Shown piece after piece: positions 49,021 to 58,274 of a stretch of 64,000 nt of DNA; positions within the stretch are counted from its first letter, which is position 1; every line of letters begins with the position of its first letter. This DNA comes from Acidobacteriota bacterium (GTDB lineage Bacteria; Acidobacteriota; Vicinamibacteria; Vicinamibacterales; 2-12-FULL-66-21). The notes under the pieces were generated by a model that was not told the origin of the DNA, made no database searches, and saw only the letters and a list, made by a program, of their open reading frames with translations. The stretch lies in assembly GCA_016184105.1 (NCBI GenBank), contig JACPDI010000040.1, positions 62,001 through 126,000 of the forward strand. The letters run 5' to 3'. The translations under genes were made by a program, and so were the position numbers.

Positions 49021-49427
49021 CGATCAACGCCCTCCCGACGCTCAATGCGATCCTGAACGCGATTGCGGCCACGCTGCTCATTTGCGGTTACCTGTCCATC
49101 CGGCGCGGCCACATCCAGGCGCACCGTCGCTGCATGCTGGCGGCGTTCGTCGTCTCGATACTGTTCCTGGTTTCCTACCTGACCTATCACGCGCAGGTGG
49201 GTTCGCGACGGTATCCGGGTACTGGTACCTTTCGCACAATCTATCTGACGATTCTGTTCACGCACACCGTGCTTGCCGCCGTGGTCCCGCCCCTCGCGAT
49301 TGTGACGCTCTGGCGCGCGCTCCACGGGCGTTTCGACCGCCACGTGGCGATCGCCCGCTGGACGCTGCCTGTCTGGATCTACGTTTCCCTAACGGGCGTC
49401 ATCGTGTATGCGATGCTGTATCACTGA
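49017..49427 (+). CDS. ctaM: DUF420 family oxidase-assembly protein (CtaM-like)
   Basis: 136 residues with four membrane helices. DUF420 hallmarks are present: IRRGHIQAHRRCMLAAF, SYLTYH, FRTIYLTILFTHTVLA and RHVAIARWTLPVWIYVS, with conserved His residues. CtaM of Staphylococcus is needed for a haem-copper oxidase, and this gene's place in the ctaA-ctaB operon fits that. The GTG start overlaps the ctaB stop (GTGA). Good functional link, exact biochemical role unknown in the family. Confidence 0.87.
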   Translation: MTINALPTLNAILNAIAATLLICGYLSIRRGHIQAHRRCMLAAFVVSILFLVSYLTYHAQVGSRRYPGTGTFRTIYLTILFTHTVLAAVVPPLAIVTLWRALHGRFDRHVAIARWTLPVWIYVSLTGVIVYAMLYH

Positions 49428-49498
49428 CCCCTGAACCCTGACTTCTGTCTCCCGACTCCCGCGTCGGGTATCATGTAGGTACTCCCCCGAGAGGCCGC

Positions 49499-50707
49499 AT
49501 GCAGACGGCCGTCAGCCTGTTCGACCGCGCCCCGGTCCCCATTGCGCTCACGATCAATCCGCGCGGGGCCGCGGCGGTTGCGGCACTCCTCCTCGCCACG
49601 CTGCTCGCCGGACTGTTCGTCTACCGGCGCCGCACCTACATTCTCCAGTGGTCGTGTGCGTGGGGACTCATCGCTCTCTCGCTCGCGCTGCTCGCGCGTG
49701 AATGGCCTTCGCTCGCGGCCGGTCGCGCCATCGTCGGCCTGGCGCAACTGTTGAACCTCGCCGCCGCGCTGGTGTTCGTGCTGAGCGCCGACAGCTTCCG
49801 GCAGAGACCGCGGTTCAGCATCCGCGATCTCTGGTACGTCCTGCCGCTCGTCCTGTGGTTCACGCTCTCGCCGATCGCGCTCGGCATCACATCGGTTCTC
49901 TCGCCGGGTTACTTCCTGACCGGGGCGATGTATGCCACTGCGGCGCTCGCCTACATGCTGCTGACGCTGCGGACGCGGCTCGTCGGCGCGGCCGCGACTG
50001 GTGTCGCGTTCCTGCTGCTGGCCGCGCTGCACGGGTGGATGGCATGGGACGCGTCGCGGAACGTGGCGACGTGGGACGTGCGGGCGCTGGCGGCGCTGAT
50101 CCCCGCCGCGCTCGTGGCGATCGTCGCGGCGCTCGGCATGCACGTCCTCGTCTTCGAGGACATCACGTGGGAGCTGCGCCAGACGAACCGCCGCCTCGAA
50201 GCGGCGCACCGCGACCTGGAGCAGCTCGTCATCACGGATCCGCTGACCGGCTGTTACAACCGCCGGTTCTTTCACGAAATCATCGGGCGGGAGATTCAGC
50301 GCCGTCACCGCTACGGCACGCCGTTGTCCGTGCTGTTCGCGGACGTCGACCGATTCAAGGCGGTGAACGATACGCTCGGGCACGAGGCGGGCGACGCGGC
50401 GCTGCAGCTGGTCGCCGAGTTCCTGCGGAGGAACGTGCGCGAGGCTGATTACCTGTTCCGGTGGGGCGGCGACGAGTTTCTCCTGCTGCTCACGTGCGGC
50501 GAGCTCGAAGCCGCACGCAAAGGTCTCGATCTGCAGCGCGCATTCGCCGCCGCCATTGAGGGCGAGCGGTTCCCGAGCGGATTCGGGCTGAGCATCGGCA
50601 GCGCCGAACTGCGCGCGGGCAGCAGCGACGTGCTCGCCGTCGTGAAGGAAGCGGACGATCGGATGTACCAGGACAAGACGCGCGCACACCGCCGGGCGCG
50701 GGCGTGA
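49499..50707 (+). CDS. Membrane diguanylate cyclase (GGDEF)
   Basis: 402 residues. Seven to eight N-terminal membrane helices (to about residue 220) form a sensory module of unknown ligand, then a short coiled linker (LRQTNRRLEAAHRDLEQLV) and a GGDEF domain. The active site RWGGDEF is intact (Gly323-Phe327), and an inhibitory-site motif READ stands five residues before it, so the enzyme should make c-di-GMP and be product-inhibited. A -10-like TATCAT lies about 20 bases upstream of the ATG, and the gene has its own promoter region separate from ctaM. Confidence 0.92.
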   Translation: MQTAVSLFDRAPVPIALTINPRGAAAVAALLLATLLAGLFVYRRRTYILQWSCAWGLIALSLALLAREWPSLAAGRAIVGLAQLLNLAAALVFVLSADSFRQRPRFSIRDLWYVLPLVLWFTLSPIALGITSVLSPGYFLTGAMYATAALAYMLLTLRTRLVGAAATGVAFLLLAALHGWMAWDASRNVATWDVRALAALIPAALVAIVAALGMHVLVFEDITWELRQTNRRLEAAHRDLEQLVITDPLTGCYNRRFFHEIIGREIQRRHRYGTPLSVLFADVDRFKAVNDTLGHEAGDAALQLVAEFLRRNVREADYLFRWGGDEFLLLLTCGELEAARKGLDLQRAFAAAIEGERFPSGFGLSIGSAELRAGSSDVLAVVKEADDRMYQDKTRAHRRARA

Positions 50708-50710
50708 TCC

Positions 50711-50767
50711 AAGGGGGACAGTCACACTTCCGACCCGGTCGGAACCGGAAGTGTGACTGTCCCCCTT
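50711..50767. repeat. Family A palindromic element with matching one-base deletion in both arms
   Basis: 22-bp arms (core GGGGGACAGTCACACTTCCG) around a loop that contains a nested hairpin TTCCGAC/GTCGGAA. Compared with the copy at 29261, one T of the left arm and one A of the right arm are both missing, so pairing is kept. It separates the convergent GGDEF and NamZ-fusion genes. Confidence 0.85.
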
Positions 50768-50773
50768 TTCCGC

Positions 50774-53188
50774 TCAGTGGTACAGCAGGTACTTCGCACG
50801 CAGCTGTCGCCACCGCGCTTCCCCTGCCGCCCAGGATGCCACGATCCGCGCGGGATCCTCGCCGGCCTTGATCCCTTCGAGCGCCTCCTTCGAGCCGAAC
50901 AGCCGCAGCGCGGTGTCGATGTCGTACTTCGCGCCGTGCAGCCGGTAGATCGCTGCGGCAATCTCCAGGCCCACGCGCACCGGGCGCAGCGCCTGGCGAT
51001 CGGTGACCACCATGAAGACGCCCTGGCACGGCTCGTTCGCATACGTGCTCGCCGAAGGCGTGAACGCCACCGGGTAGAACCGGATCCCCGGCAGCTCGCG
51101 GCCGTTCAGCGCCTCGGCGAGCCGCACGCCGTCGATCCACGGCGCGCCAATCTGCTCGAACGGCGTGTCGGTGCCACGCCCCACCGAGATGTTGGTGCCT
51201 TCGATCGCGCCGATGCCGGGATACAGCGTCGCCTGGAGGAGGTTCCGCATGTTCGGCGAGGGATTCACCCACGGGAGACCGGTCGCGTCGAACCAGTCAT
51301 CGCGCCGCCAGTTCTTCATCGCCAGCACCGTCAGGTCCGCCCCGATCTTGTTTTCGCCGTTGAACAGCTGCGCCAGCTCGCCCATGGTCAGGCCGTGCCG
51401 GATCGGCATCGACATGTAGCCGGTAAAGCCGAGCGCTGCCTTGTCGAGCATCGGCCCTTCGATCTGCACGCCGTTGATGGGATTCGGCCGGTCGACGACA
51501 TACACCGGCATCTTGCGTCTCGCCGCCTCTTCCATCACGTACGCCATCGTCGTCATGTACGTGTAGAAGCGCGCGCCGATGTCCTGCAGGTCGACGATGA
51601 GCGCGTCCACGTCGCGGAGCATGGCGTCGGTCGGCCGGCGCGTATTGCCGTAGAGCGAGTGAATCGGCAGGCCCGTCTTCTCGTCGCGCGAGGAGGGGAC
51701 CGACTCGTCGAGGATTCCGCGGATGCCATGCTCGGGCGAGAAGAGCGCAACCAGCTTCACGTCTTTCGCGTCGTTGAGGAGATCGATCGTGGACTGGCGG
51801 TCGCGCGCGATGCCCGTGTGGTTCGTGACGAGCGCGACACGCCGTCCTCGCAACGCCGAGAAGGCGTCGGCGCGAGATGCGTCCAGGCCGGTCTGTACCG
51901 GCGACCACGAGGGGCGCGGCGGAGCGCTCCCCGCGACCGCGTTCGTGTTCACCGTCCAGGGATGCACCGTGCGCGTGCCGAGCGCCGTCCGGTCGACCAG
52001 CGCCGCCGCCACCGTTGTGGCGATGCGCGCGCGCAGCGGCGTGACATCCCCCTTTCCGTACGGGTGCACCCGGTTGGACAGAAACACGATGAACACGCCG
52101 GTCGTGGGATCGATCCAGAGCGACGTTCCGGTGAATCCCGTGTGGCCGAAGGATCCGGGCGGCAGCAGCTCGCCTCGGTTGCTCGAGAACGCGCTGTCCA
52201 TGTCCCAGCCGAGTCCGCGCACGTTCCGCTCGCCGGGCGGCGTCGAGGGGCTGGTCATCCGGGCCACCGTCAGCGGTGCGAGGACCCGCCGGCCGTTGAA
52301 GCTGCCGCCCGCGAGCAGCATGCGGCAGAAGATCGCCAGGTCGGCCGCCGTGCTGAACAGGCCGGCGTGGCCGGCGACGCCGTCCATCCGTCGCGCGGTC
52401 GGATCGTGGACGATGCCGCGCAGCATCGATCGGTCCGCGCCTTCGCACGGCCAGCCGTACGCCGTGCAGAGCTCGGTGGGCGCGATGCGCGCGCGAAGTC
52501 GCTCCGGCGGATTGAAGCCGGTCTCGCGCATGCCGAGCGGCTCGAAGATGTGCTTCTTCGCGTAGGCGTCGAGCGGCTCGCCGCTGACGCGGTGGACGAT
52601 CTCCCCGAGGAGGAAATAGTTGATGTCGCTGTACACGAACCGCTCGCCGGGCCGCGAGGCCGGCACCTCTTCGGCCGCAAGCGCGATCGCGGTGCCGTAC
52701 CCCTTCCAGTCATGCGACACGTCGACGTCCGGCCGCAGCCCCGAGACGTGCGTCATCAGGTGCAGGACGGTGATGCCGGCCTTGCCGTACTTCCCAAACT
52801 CCGGGATGAACGTGGCGACGCGGTCGCTCAGCCGGACCTTGCCCTGCTCCACGAGCTGCATCACGCTGGTGGTCGTCGCGACGACCTTGGTGAGCGACGC
52901 GAGGTCGAAGATCGTGTCGGCCGTCATCGGCTCGGCTGCCGGGCTGAGGGCGCGGTGGCCGAACGCCTTCTGGTAGATGACGCGGTGGCCGCGGCCGACG
53001 AGCAGCACGGCCCCGGGTGTTTTCTTCGCGGCGATGGCCGCCGTGATGTGTTCCTCGACGCGGCTGAGGCGCGCCGGGTCGAAACCGGCGGCGGCGGTGG
53101 CGGAACCGGCGTCGGAGGGCCGCGGCTGAGCCAAGGCGTTGGCGGTGACGCAGAAACAGAAAATGAGGGCGAATGTCAGCGTTCGCAT
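50774..53188 (-). CDS. Fusion of serine hydrolase (beta-lactamase family) and NamZ (DUF1343) domains
   Basis: 804 residues with a signal peptide (MRTLTFALIFCFCVTANALA). The first half is a class C beta-lactamase-like domain: LASLTK (Ser98, Lys101), FVYSDINYFLLG (YxN) and FGHTGFTG. From about residue 430 a complete NamZ/DUF1343 domain follows (RVALVTNHTGIARDR, LFSPEHGIRG, LIVDLQDIGARFYTYMTTM, VDRPNPINGVQIEGP). NamZ of Bacillus is an exo-beta-N-acetylmuramidase (GH171) that releases MurNAc from peptidoglycan fragments. The fusion would couple stem-peptide or ester cleavage to sugar release. The TATAAT box ends 11 bases before the ATG. Confidence 0.92.
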   Translation of the reverse strand: MRTLTFALIFCFCVTANALAQPRPSDAGSATAAAGFDPARLSRVEEHITAAIAAKKTPGAVLLVGRGHRVIYQKAFGHRALSPAAEPMTADTIFDLASLTKVVATTTSVMQLVEQGKVRLSDRVATFIPEFGKYGKAGITVLHLMTHVSGLRPDVDVSHDWKGYGTAIALAAEEVPASRPGERFVYSDINYFLLGEIVHRVSGEPLDAYAKKHIFEPLGMRETGFNPPERLRARIAPTELCTAYGWPCEGADRSMLRGIVHDPTARRMDGVAGHAGLFSTAADLAIFCRMLLAGGSFNGRRVLAPLTVARMTSPSTPPGERNVRGLGWDMDSAFSSNRGELLPPGSFGHTGFTGTSLWIDPTTGVFIVFLSNRVHPYGKGDVTPLRARIATTVAAALVDRTALGTRTVHPWTVNTNAVAGSAPPRPSWSPVQTGLDASRADAFSALRGRRVALVTNHTGIARDRQSTIDLLNDAKDVKLVALFSPEHGIRGILDESVPSSRDEKTGLPIHSLYGNTRRPTDAMLRDVDALIVDLQDIGARFYTYMTTMAYVMEEAARRKMPVYVVDRPNPINGVQIEGPMLDKAALGFTGYMSMPIRHGLTMGELAQLFNGENKIGADLTVLAMKNWRRDDWFDATGLPWVNPSPNMRNLLQATLYPGIGAIEGTNISVGRGTDTPFEQIGAPWIDGVRLAEALNGRELPGIRFYPVAFTPSASTYANEPCQGVFMVVTDRQALRPVRVGLEIAAAIYRLHGAKYDIDTALRLFGSKEALEGIKAGEDPARIVASWAAGEARWRQLRAKYLLYH

Positions 53189-53199
53189 GGTGCGGCGCG

Positions 53200-53207
53200 A
53201 TTATACT
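53200..53207. promoter_or_regulatory. Overlapping divergent -10 boxes
   Basis: ATTATACT holds TATACT rightwards (53202-53207, eight bases before the ATG at 53216) and TATAAT leftwards (53205-53200, 11 bases before the ATG at 53188). Both genes would be transcribed from nearly the same point without a usable leader. Confidence 0.6.
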
Positions 53208-53215
53208 TTGGGCCC

Positions 53216-53845
53216 ATGCGACGCTTGAGGACCCTGGCAGCCGTGACGGCGCTGGTGGCCTTGCCCGCGGCTGCGTTCGGGCAGCTTGGAACCGGCCGCG
53301 TCGCCGGGACGATCCGCGACGAGAGGGGACGGCCGTTGAAAGGGGCCACGGTCGTCGCGGCCAACGACGTGTATTTCCCGCGCTCGTTCAGCGCCGCCAC
53401 TGACGACAAAGGCCGGTTCAGCATCCTTGGACTGCGCCGGGCCATTTACAAAGTCACGATCCGAGCGGCCGGCTTCGAGACCGTCACCTTCGATCTGCCG
53501 GTTGTCTCCGGGCCGCGGAATCCCGCCCTGGACCTCAAGCTTGTGCGTTCGCTCGAGCCTGCGCCGCCGCCCTTGCTCGCCAACGCGGACGCGGCACGGC
53601 TGCAGACAGAGCTGGATGAGGCCGCGTCGCTCGTGGCCGCGGGCCGGATCGAGGCGGCGATTGCCGCGTACGGGCGGATCGCGCGATCCACGCCGGCACT
53701 GACGAGCGTGAACCTGCAATTGGGCTATTTGTACGAAGTCACAGGCGATCGGCGTTCGGCCATCGCCGCTTACGAGGCCGCGCTGAGGACGGACCCCACG
53801 AGCATCCGCTCCCGCGAGGCGCTCGCACGGCTCAATAGGCCATAA
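53216..53845 (+). CDS. Exported protein with carboxypeptidase-regulatory and TPR domains
   Basis: 209 residues. A signal peptide (RRLRTLAAVTALVALPAAAF) leads to a carboxypeptidase-regulatory-like sheet (GRVAGTIRDERGRPLKGATV, FSILGLRRAIYKVTIRAAGF) and two TPR repeats at the C-terminus (AASLVAAGRIEAAIAAYGRI, LGYLYEVTGDRRSAIAAYEA). It opens the rightward run of TPR- and VWFA-type genes. Probably a periplasmic interaction module; no catalytic motif. Likely leaderless. Confidence 0.8.
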   Translation: MRRLRTLAAVTALVALPAAAFGQLGTGRVAGTIRDERGRPLKGATVVAANDVYFPRSFSAATDDKGRFSILGLRRAIYKVTIRAAGFETVTFDLPVVSGPRNPALDLKLVRSLEPAPPPLLANADAARLQTELDEAASLVAAGRIEAAIAAYGRIARSTPALTSVNLQLGYLYEVTGDRRSAIAAYEAALRTDPTSIRSREALARLNRP

Positions 53846-53891
53846 CACGATCCAGCGCCGTTCAGGAGCGTGACATACTGGTTCCATCCGC

Positions 53892-56063
53892 ATGGGCCGC
53901 CCTTCCCCCGCCAAGACGGTGGGCACACGTGGCGCAGCCGGCCGACGGTCGCGCCGGCGCTGGATCGCGTTCGCGGCGGTCGTCCTCGTGGCGGCGTTCG
54001 CATCGTGGTTCGTGTCGCGCCCGCGGTCCACGTTCCCGCCCGTTGTCAGGACGGCCGACCAGAACGTGCTGCTCATCACGATCGATACGCTGCGCGGCGA
54101 TGCGCTCGGCAGCTATGGAGGTCGCGCCCGCACGCCGAACCTCGATCGCCTGGCCCGCGAGGGGGTGCGCTTTACCTTCGCGCACGCGCACGCGGTCGTA
54201 ACGCTTCCCTCTCACGCGAGCATCCTGACGGGCCGCTACCCGTTCGAGCACGGTGTCCGCGACAACGCCGGCTTCCGCCTCGCCGATTCGGCGGAGACGC
54301 TCGCGGAGGCGGCGCGGGCGAAGGGCTTCGCCACCGGGGCGTTCGTCGGCGCCTTCCCCCTCGATCGGCAGTTCGGGCTCGCGCAGGGGTTTGACACGTA
54401 CGACGACCTGTCCGGCCGCGAAGTGGCGCCCGACGACTTCGCGTTCAGCGAGCGGCCCGCCGGCGAAGTTGTATCGGCCGCCACCACGTGGATCGGGCAG
54501 CAACGCAAGCCGTGGCTCGCGTGGGTCCACCTCTTCGATCCGCACTCGCCGTATGCGCCGCCGCCGCCGTTCGAAACGGAGTACGCGGGCAACCGCTATG
54601 CCGGCGAGGTGGCGTACGTCGATGGGGCGCTCGGGCCGCTGCTGGATCTCGCGCGTGCGAGCGACCGCCCCACGACCGTGATCGTCACCGGCGACCACGG
54701 CGAAGGGCTCGGCGCTCACGGGGAGCCCACGCACGGCGTGTTCGCGTACGAGACGACGTTGCGCGTGCCGCTGCTCGTCGCGCAGGTGCTCGGCGAATCC
54801 GGCGGACGCGGTGCGACGAGCGACGTCCCCGTGCGCCACATCGACATCCTGCCGACGATTGCCGACCTCATTGGCATCGGCGTGCCGGGCGACCTGCCCG
54901 GCCGTACGCTTCTCGCCGCCGTGCCTGGCGAGCGCGAGCCGCGCCACACGTACTTCGAGGCGATGACCGCGACGCTCAAGCGCGGGTGGGCGCCGCTGCG
55001 CGGCGTGATCGCGGGCCGCGAGAAGTACCTCGACCTTCCCGTCGAGGAACTGTACGACCTCGGCGCCGACCCGCACGAGGAGCGCAATCTCGCCGCCTCC
55101 GCGGGCGAGCGCGTCCGCGCGCTGGCGTCCCGGCTGTCGGCATTCGGCGCGTCGCTTCCTGGCGAGCAGTCGGCGGAGACCGCCGAGGTGCGCGCGCGGC
55201 TGCAGTCGCTCGGCTATCTCTCCGGCTCAGCGCCGCGCAAGCCGCGCTACACAGAAGAGGACGACCCGAAGCGGCTGATCGATGTCGATCGTCTGATGAT
55301 CGAGGGAATCGAGCTGCAGCGCGCGGGGCGGAGCGCGGAAGCCATCGGCGCCTACCGGCGCGTCATCGCGCGCCGCCAGGACATGGAGCTGGCCTATCGC
55401 CGGCTCGCCTACATCCAGTGGGAGAGCGGCGCCACGCGCGATGCGATCGCGACGCTGCGCTCGGCCATCGCGAAGCTCGGGCCGCGTGTGGAAACGGAGA
55501 TCAGGCTCGGCAGTTACCTGGCGGAAACCGGCGCGATACAGGAGGCGCTCGTCCTGCTCGGCCGCGCCACGGCCGCCGAACCGGGCAATGCCGAAGCGCT
55601 CAACGCGCTCGGCATCGCGTACGCGCGCGCCGGGCGAAACGTGGAGGCGCTGCGCACGTTCGAACGTATCCTGGAGTTGGACCCCCGCAATGCGTTCGCG
55701 CTCGAGAACGCGGGCATCGTGCACCTCGATCGCGGCGATCTGGCCGCCGCGCGCGCCGCGTTCGGGCGCGCGGCCGGGAACGACCCGCGGTCCTCGCGCG
55801 CGCGCGCGGGTCTCGGCGTGGTCGCCATCAAGTCGGGGCGGCGCGACGAGGCGATCGCGCACTGGCGTCGCGCGGTCGATCTCGACCCGAGAAACTTCGA
55901 CGCGCTCTACAATCTGTCCACGGAGCTTGTGAACGCCGGGCGCGCGGCGGAGGCGCGCCCGTACCTCGAGATGTTCGTCCGAACCGCGCCGCCGGCCTTC
56001 TACGGCCCCGACATCGCGCGAATCCGCCGGCTGCTCGCCGAGGGACGGACAGGCACGTGGTGA
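53892..56063 (+). CDS. Sulfatase-fold hydrolase with C-terminal TPR domain, copy 1
   Basis: 723 residues. One N-terminal membrane segment anchors an alkaline-phosphatase-superfamily domain (about 57-430): LITIDTLRGD (metal Asp65), VVTLPSHASILTG, LFDPHSPY and TGDHGEGLGAH. The nucleophile motif reads T104-L-P-S-H, so the Cys/Ser that is turned into formylglycine in sulfatases is a Thr, as in phosphoethanolamine or phosphoglycerol transferases; a phosphotransferase or phosphodiesterase is more likely than a sulfatase. From residue 460 TPR repeats follow. The active domain should face the periplasm. It overlaps its paralogue by four bases. Confidence 0.87.
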   Translation: MGRPSPAKTVGTRGAAGRRSRRRWIAFAAVVLVAAFASWFVSRPRSTFPPVVRTADQNVLLITIDTLRGDALGSYGGRARTPNLDRLAREGVRFTFAHAHAVVTLPSHASILTGRYPFEHGVRDNAGFRLADSAETLAEAARAKGFATGAFVGAFPLDRQFGLAQGFDTYDDLSGREVAPDDFAFSERPAGEVVSAATTWIGQQRKPWLAWVHLFDPHSPYAPPPPFETEYAGNRYAGEVAYVDGALGPLLDLARASDRPTTVIVTGDHGEGLGAHGEPTHGVFAYETTLRVPLLVAQVLGESGGRGATSDVPVRHIDILPTIADLIGIGVPGDLPGRTLLAAVPGEREPRHTYFEAMTATLKRGWAPLRGVIAGREKYLDLPVEELYDLGADPHEERNLAASAGERVRALASRLSAFGASLPGEQSAETAEVRARLQSLGYLSGSAPRKPRYTEEDDPKRLIDVDRLMIEGIELQRAGRSAEAIGAYRRVIARRQDMELAYRRLAYIQWESGATRDAIATLRSAIAKLGPRVETEIRLGSYLAETGAIQEALVLLGRATAAEPGNAEALNALGIAYARAGRNVEALRTFERILELDPRNAFALENAGIVHLDRGDLAAARAAFGRAAGNDPRSSRARAGLGVVAIKSGRRDEAIAHWRRAVDLDPRNFDALYNLSTELVNAGRAAEARPYLEMFVRTAPPAFYGPDIARIRRLLAEGRTGTW

Positions 56064-58231
56064 CCGGGCGGAGACTCGCCGCGTGGCTGGGCGCCGCCGC
56101 GATCGTGACCGCGGCGCTGCTCGTCTGGTGGCGGCATCAGGCTGCCGGCACTGTCCGCGCCGACGGACCCATCGTCCTGATCTCGATCGACACCCTGCGG
56201 GCCGACCGTCTGCCCGCCTACGGCTACACGCGCATCCGGACGCCCAACATCGACCGGCTCGCCGCCGACGGCGCGCTCTTCGAACGGGCCTACTCGCAGT
56301 CGCCGCAGACGCTGCCGGCCCACACATCGATCCTGTCCGGACGGCTCCCGTTCGCGCATGGCGTCCGCGACAACATCGGGTTTTCCGTCGCGAAAGACGA
56401 GCGCATGCTGCAGCACGCCCTTCACGAAACGGGCTTCGAGACGGGCGGGTTCGTCTCGGCTTACGTGCTGCGCCGCCAGACCGGCATCGGCGCCGGCTTC
56501 GACGTGTACGACGACCGCCTGCCGCCTGCGTCGGCCGACAAGCCGCTCGGCCAGGTGCAGCGTTCGGGCGGGGACACGGTGGCCGCGGCGATCCGCTGGA
56601 TCGACGGCCGGGCATCGCCGAAGTTCTTTCTCTTCGTTCACATCTACGAACCGCACAGGCCGTACTCGCCGCCGCAGCGGTTTGCCGCCGCCGACCCCTA
56701 TGACGGCGAGATCGAATACTCCGACGCGATTGTCGGCCGTCTCCTGGACGATCTGCGTGCCAAGCGCCTGTACGACCGCGCGACGATCGTCCTGGTCTCG
56801 GATCACGGCGAGGGGCTCGGCGATCACGGCGAGGACGAGCACGGGATCTTCCTGTATCGCGAGACGATACAAGTGCCCCTGATTGTGAAGCTGCCCGCAT
56901 CGCGCGGCGCGGGCCGCCGCCTTTCGACACCCGTGCAGCAGATCGATCTCGCGCCGACGCTCCTCGATCTGGGCAGTGCGGGCGCGGCCGGGTCGCAACC
57001 CCGCGACGCGTTGCCGGGCCGGTCGCTCGTGCCGATCCTCGACGGCACGGGCGCAATCGCCGAGACGAGCCTGTATGCGGAATCCCTCTCGCCGCGCTAC
57101 CACTTCGGCTGGAGCGAGCTGTACGCGCTCACCGACGGCCGCTACCGTCTGATCCGCGCGCCGCGTGACGAGCTGTACGACATCGCGCAGGATCCGGCCG
57201 AGCGGCATTCCATCGCCGGCGATCGCCCCCAGGTCGTCAGCGCGATGCGCCGCGCGCTCGACGGGCTGATCGGGGCCGCGGCGGTCGGGCGTCCCTCCGC
57301 GGTGTCCGACGAGGATCGCCGCCGGCTTGCCGCGCTCGGCTACGTCGGAACGCAGACCGGCGCCCCACTGCTGCTTCCGGCCGATCGACTCCCGGACCCC
57401 AAGGACAAGGTCGCGGTGCTGCAGAAGTACAGGCGCGCGACGGATCTGGCCGGCGCGCGCAGGTTCGCGGACGCGTCGGCGCTGTACCGCGAGCTGCTGC
57501 GCGAAGACCCTGAGCTGACCGACGTCTGGCTCCAGCTTGCCGAAGTTTACGGGCGTCGCGGACTGGTCGTGGATGCAGTCGCCGCCTATCGCGAGGTGCT
57601 CAAGCGAAGCCCGAAGGACCCCGCCGGCCTCACCGGCGCAGCCGCGGGACTCCTGCGGCTGGGACGCCTGGACGAGGCGCGCGCGCACGCGGAGCTGGCG
57701 CTGGACGTCGCGCCCGCCGGGGCGCACGAACTGCTCGCCCGGATCGCGATCGAGCGCGGCGACCCCGCCGAGGCACGGCGCCACGCGAAGCTCGCGCAGG
57801 CTGCGGACCCGGGCCTGCCGATGACGGCGTTCGCCGAAGGGCTGCTGCTGCACCGGGAGGGCCGCTTTGCCGCGGCGCTCGGTCAGCTCATGGCGGCGAA
57901 GGAGGCACTCGCAGATCGCACCGTCCAGATGCCCGATGTCCACTACTACATCGGCGATTCCCTCGCACGCCTCGAGCGATACGACGAGGCCGAGCGGTTC
58001 TTCTTGGCCGAGCTGGACCTCCTGTCGGGTCACGTGCGCGCGAGAGCCGGCCTCGCGATGCTCTACAAAGCGCAGCGGCGCGACGCGGATGCCGCCCGTG
58101 CCATCGCGGACCTCATCCGCCACGCCCCGACGCCCGAGGGCTACGACGTGGCCGCACAGCTCTGGACGATGTTCGGAGAGCCGGCGCGCGCGGCCGAAGT
58201 GCGCGCCGAGGCCGGCCGCCTCCCGAGGTAA
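56060..58231 (+). CDS. Sulfatase-fold hydrolase with C-terminal TPR domain, copy 2
   Basis: 723 residues, a tandem paralogue of the gene upstream with the same layout: membrane anchor (WLGAAAIVTAALLVWW), hydrolase domain (LISIDTLRADR with metal Asp44; SPQTLPAHTSILSG; VHIYEPHRPYSPP; SDHGEGLGDHGEDEHG) and TPR repeats (AVLQKYRRATDLAGARRFAD, LAEVYGRRGLVVDAVAAYRE). The nucleophile is again Thr (84) and not Cys or Ser. The GTG at 56060 overlaps the previous TGA (GTGA); a GTG three bases earlier is equally possible. The pair may act on one surface polymer. Confidence 0.87.
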   Translation: MTGRRLAAWLGAAAIVTAALLVWWRHQAAGTVRADGPIVLISIDTLRADRLPAYGYTRIRTPNIDRLAADGALFERAYSQSPQTLPAHTSILSGRLPFAHGVRDNIGFSVAKDERMLQHALHETGFETGGFVSAYVLRRQTGIGAGFDVYDDRLPPASADKPLGQVQRSGGDTVAAAIRWIDGRASPKFFLFVHIYEPHRPYSPPQRFAAADPYDGEIEYSDAIVGRLLDDLRAKRLYDRATIVLVSDHGEGLGDHGEDEHGIFLYRETIQVPLIVKLPASRGAGRRLSTPVQQIDLAPTLLDLGSAGAAGSQPRDALPGRSLVPILDGTGAIAETSLYAESLSPRYHFGWSELYALTDGRYRLIRAPRDELYDIAQDPAERHSIAGDRPQVVSAMRRALDGLIGAAAVGRPSAVSDEDRRRLAALGYVGTQTGAPLLLPADRLPDPKDKVAVLQKYRRATDLAGARRFADASALYRELLREDPELTDVWLQLAEVYGRRGLVVDAVAAYREVLKRSPKDPAGLTGAAAGLLRLGRLDEARAHAELALDVAPAGAHELLARIAIERGDPAEARRHAKLAQAADPGLPMTAFAEGLLLHREGRFAAALGQLMAAKEALADRTVQMPDVHYYIGDSLARLERYDEAERFFLAELDLLSGHVRARAGLAMLYKAQRRDADAARAIADLIRHAPTPEGYDVAAQLWTMFGEPARAAEVRAEAGRLPR

Positions 58232-58274
58232 GATAGGAATTCCAGCGCGCTCCGCAGCCTCAGGGGGATCACCC

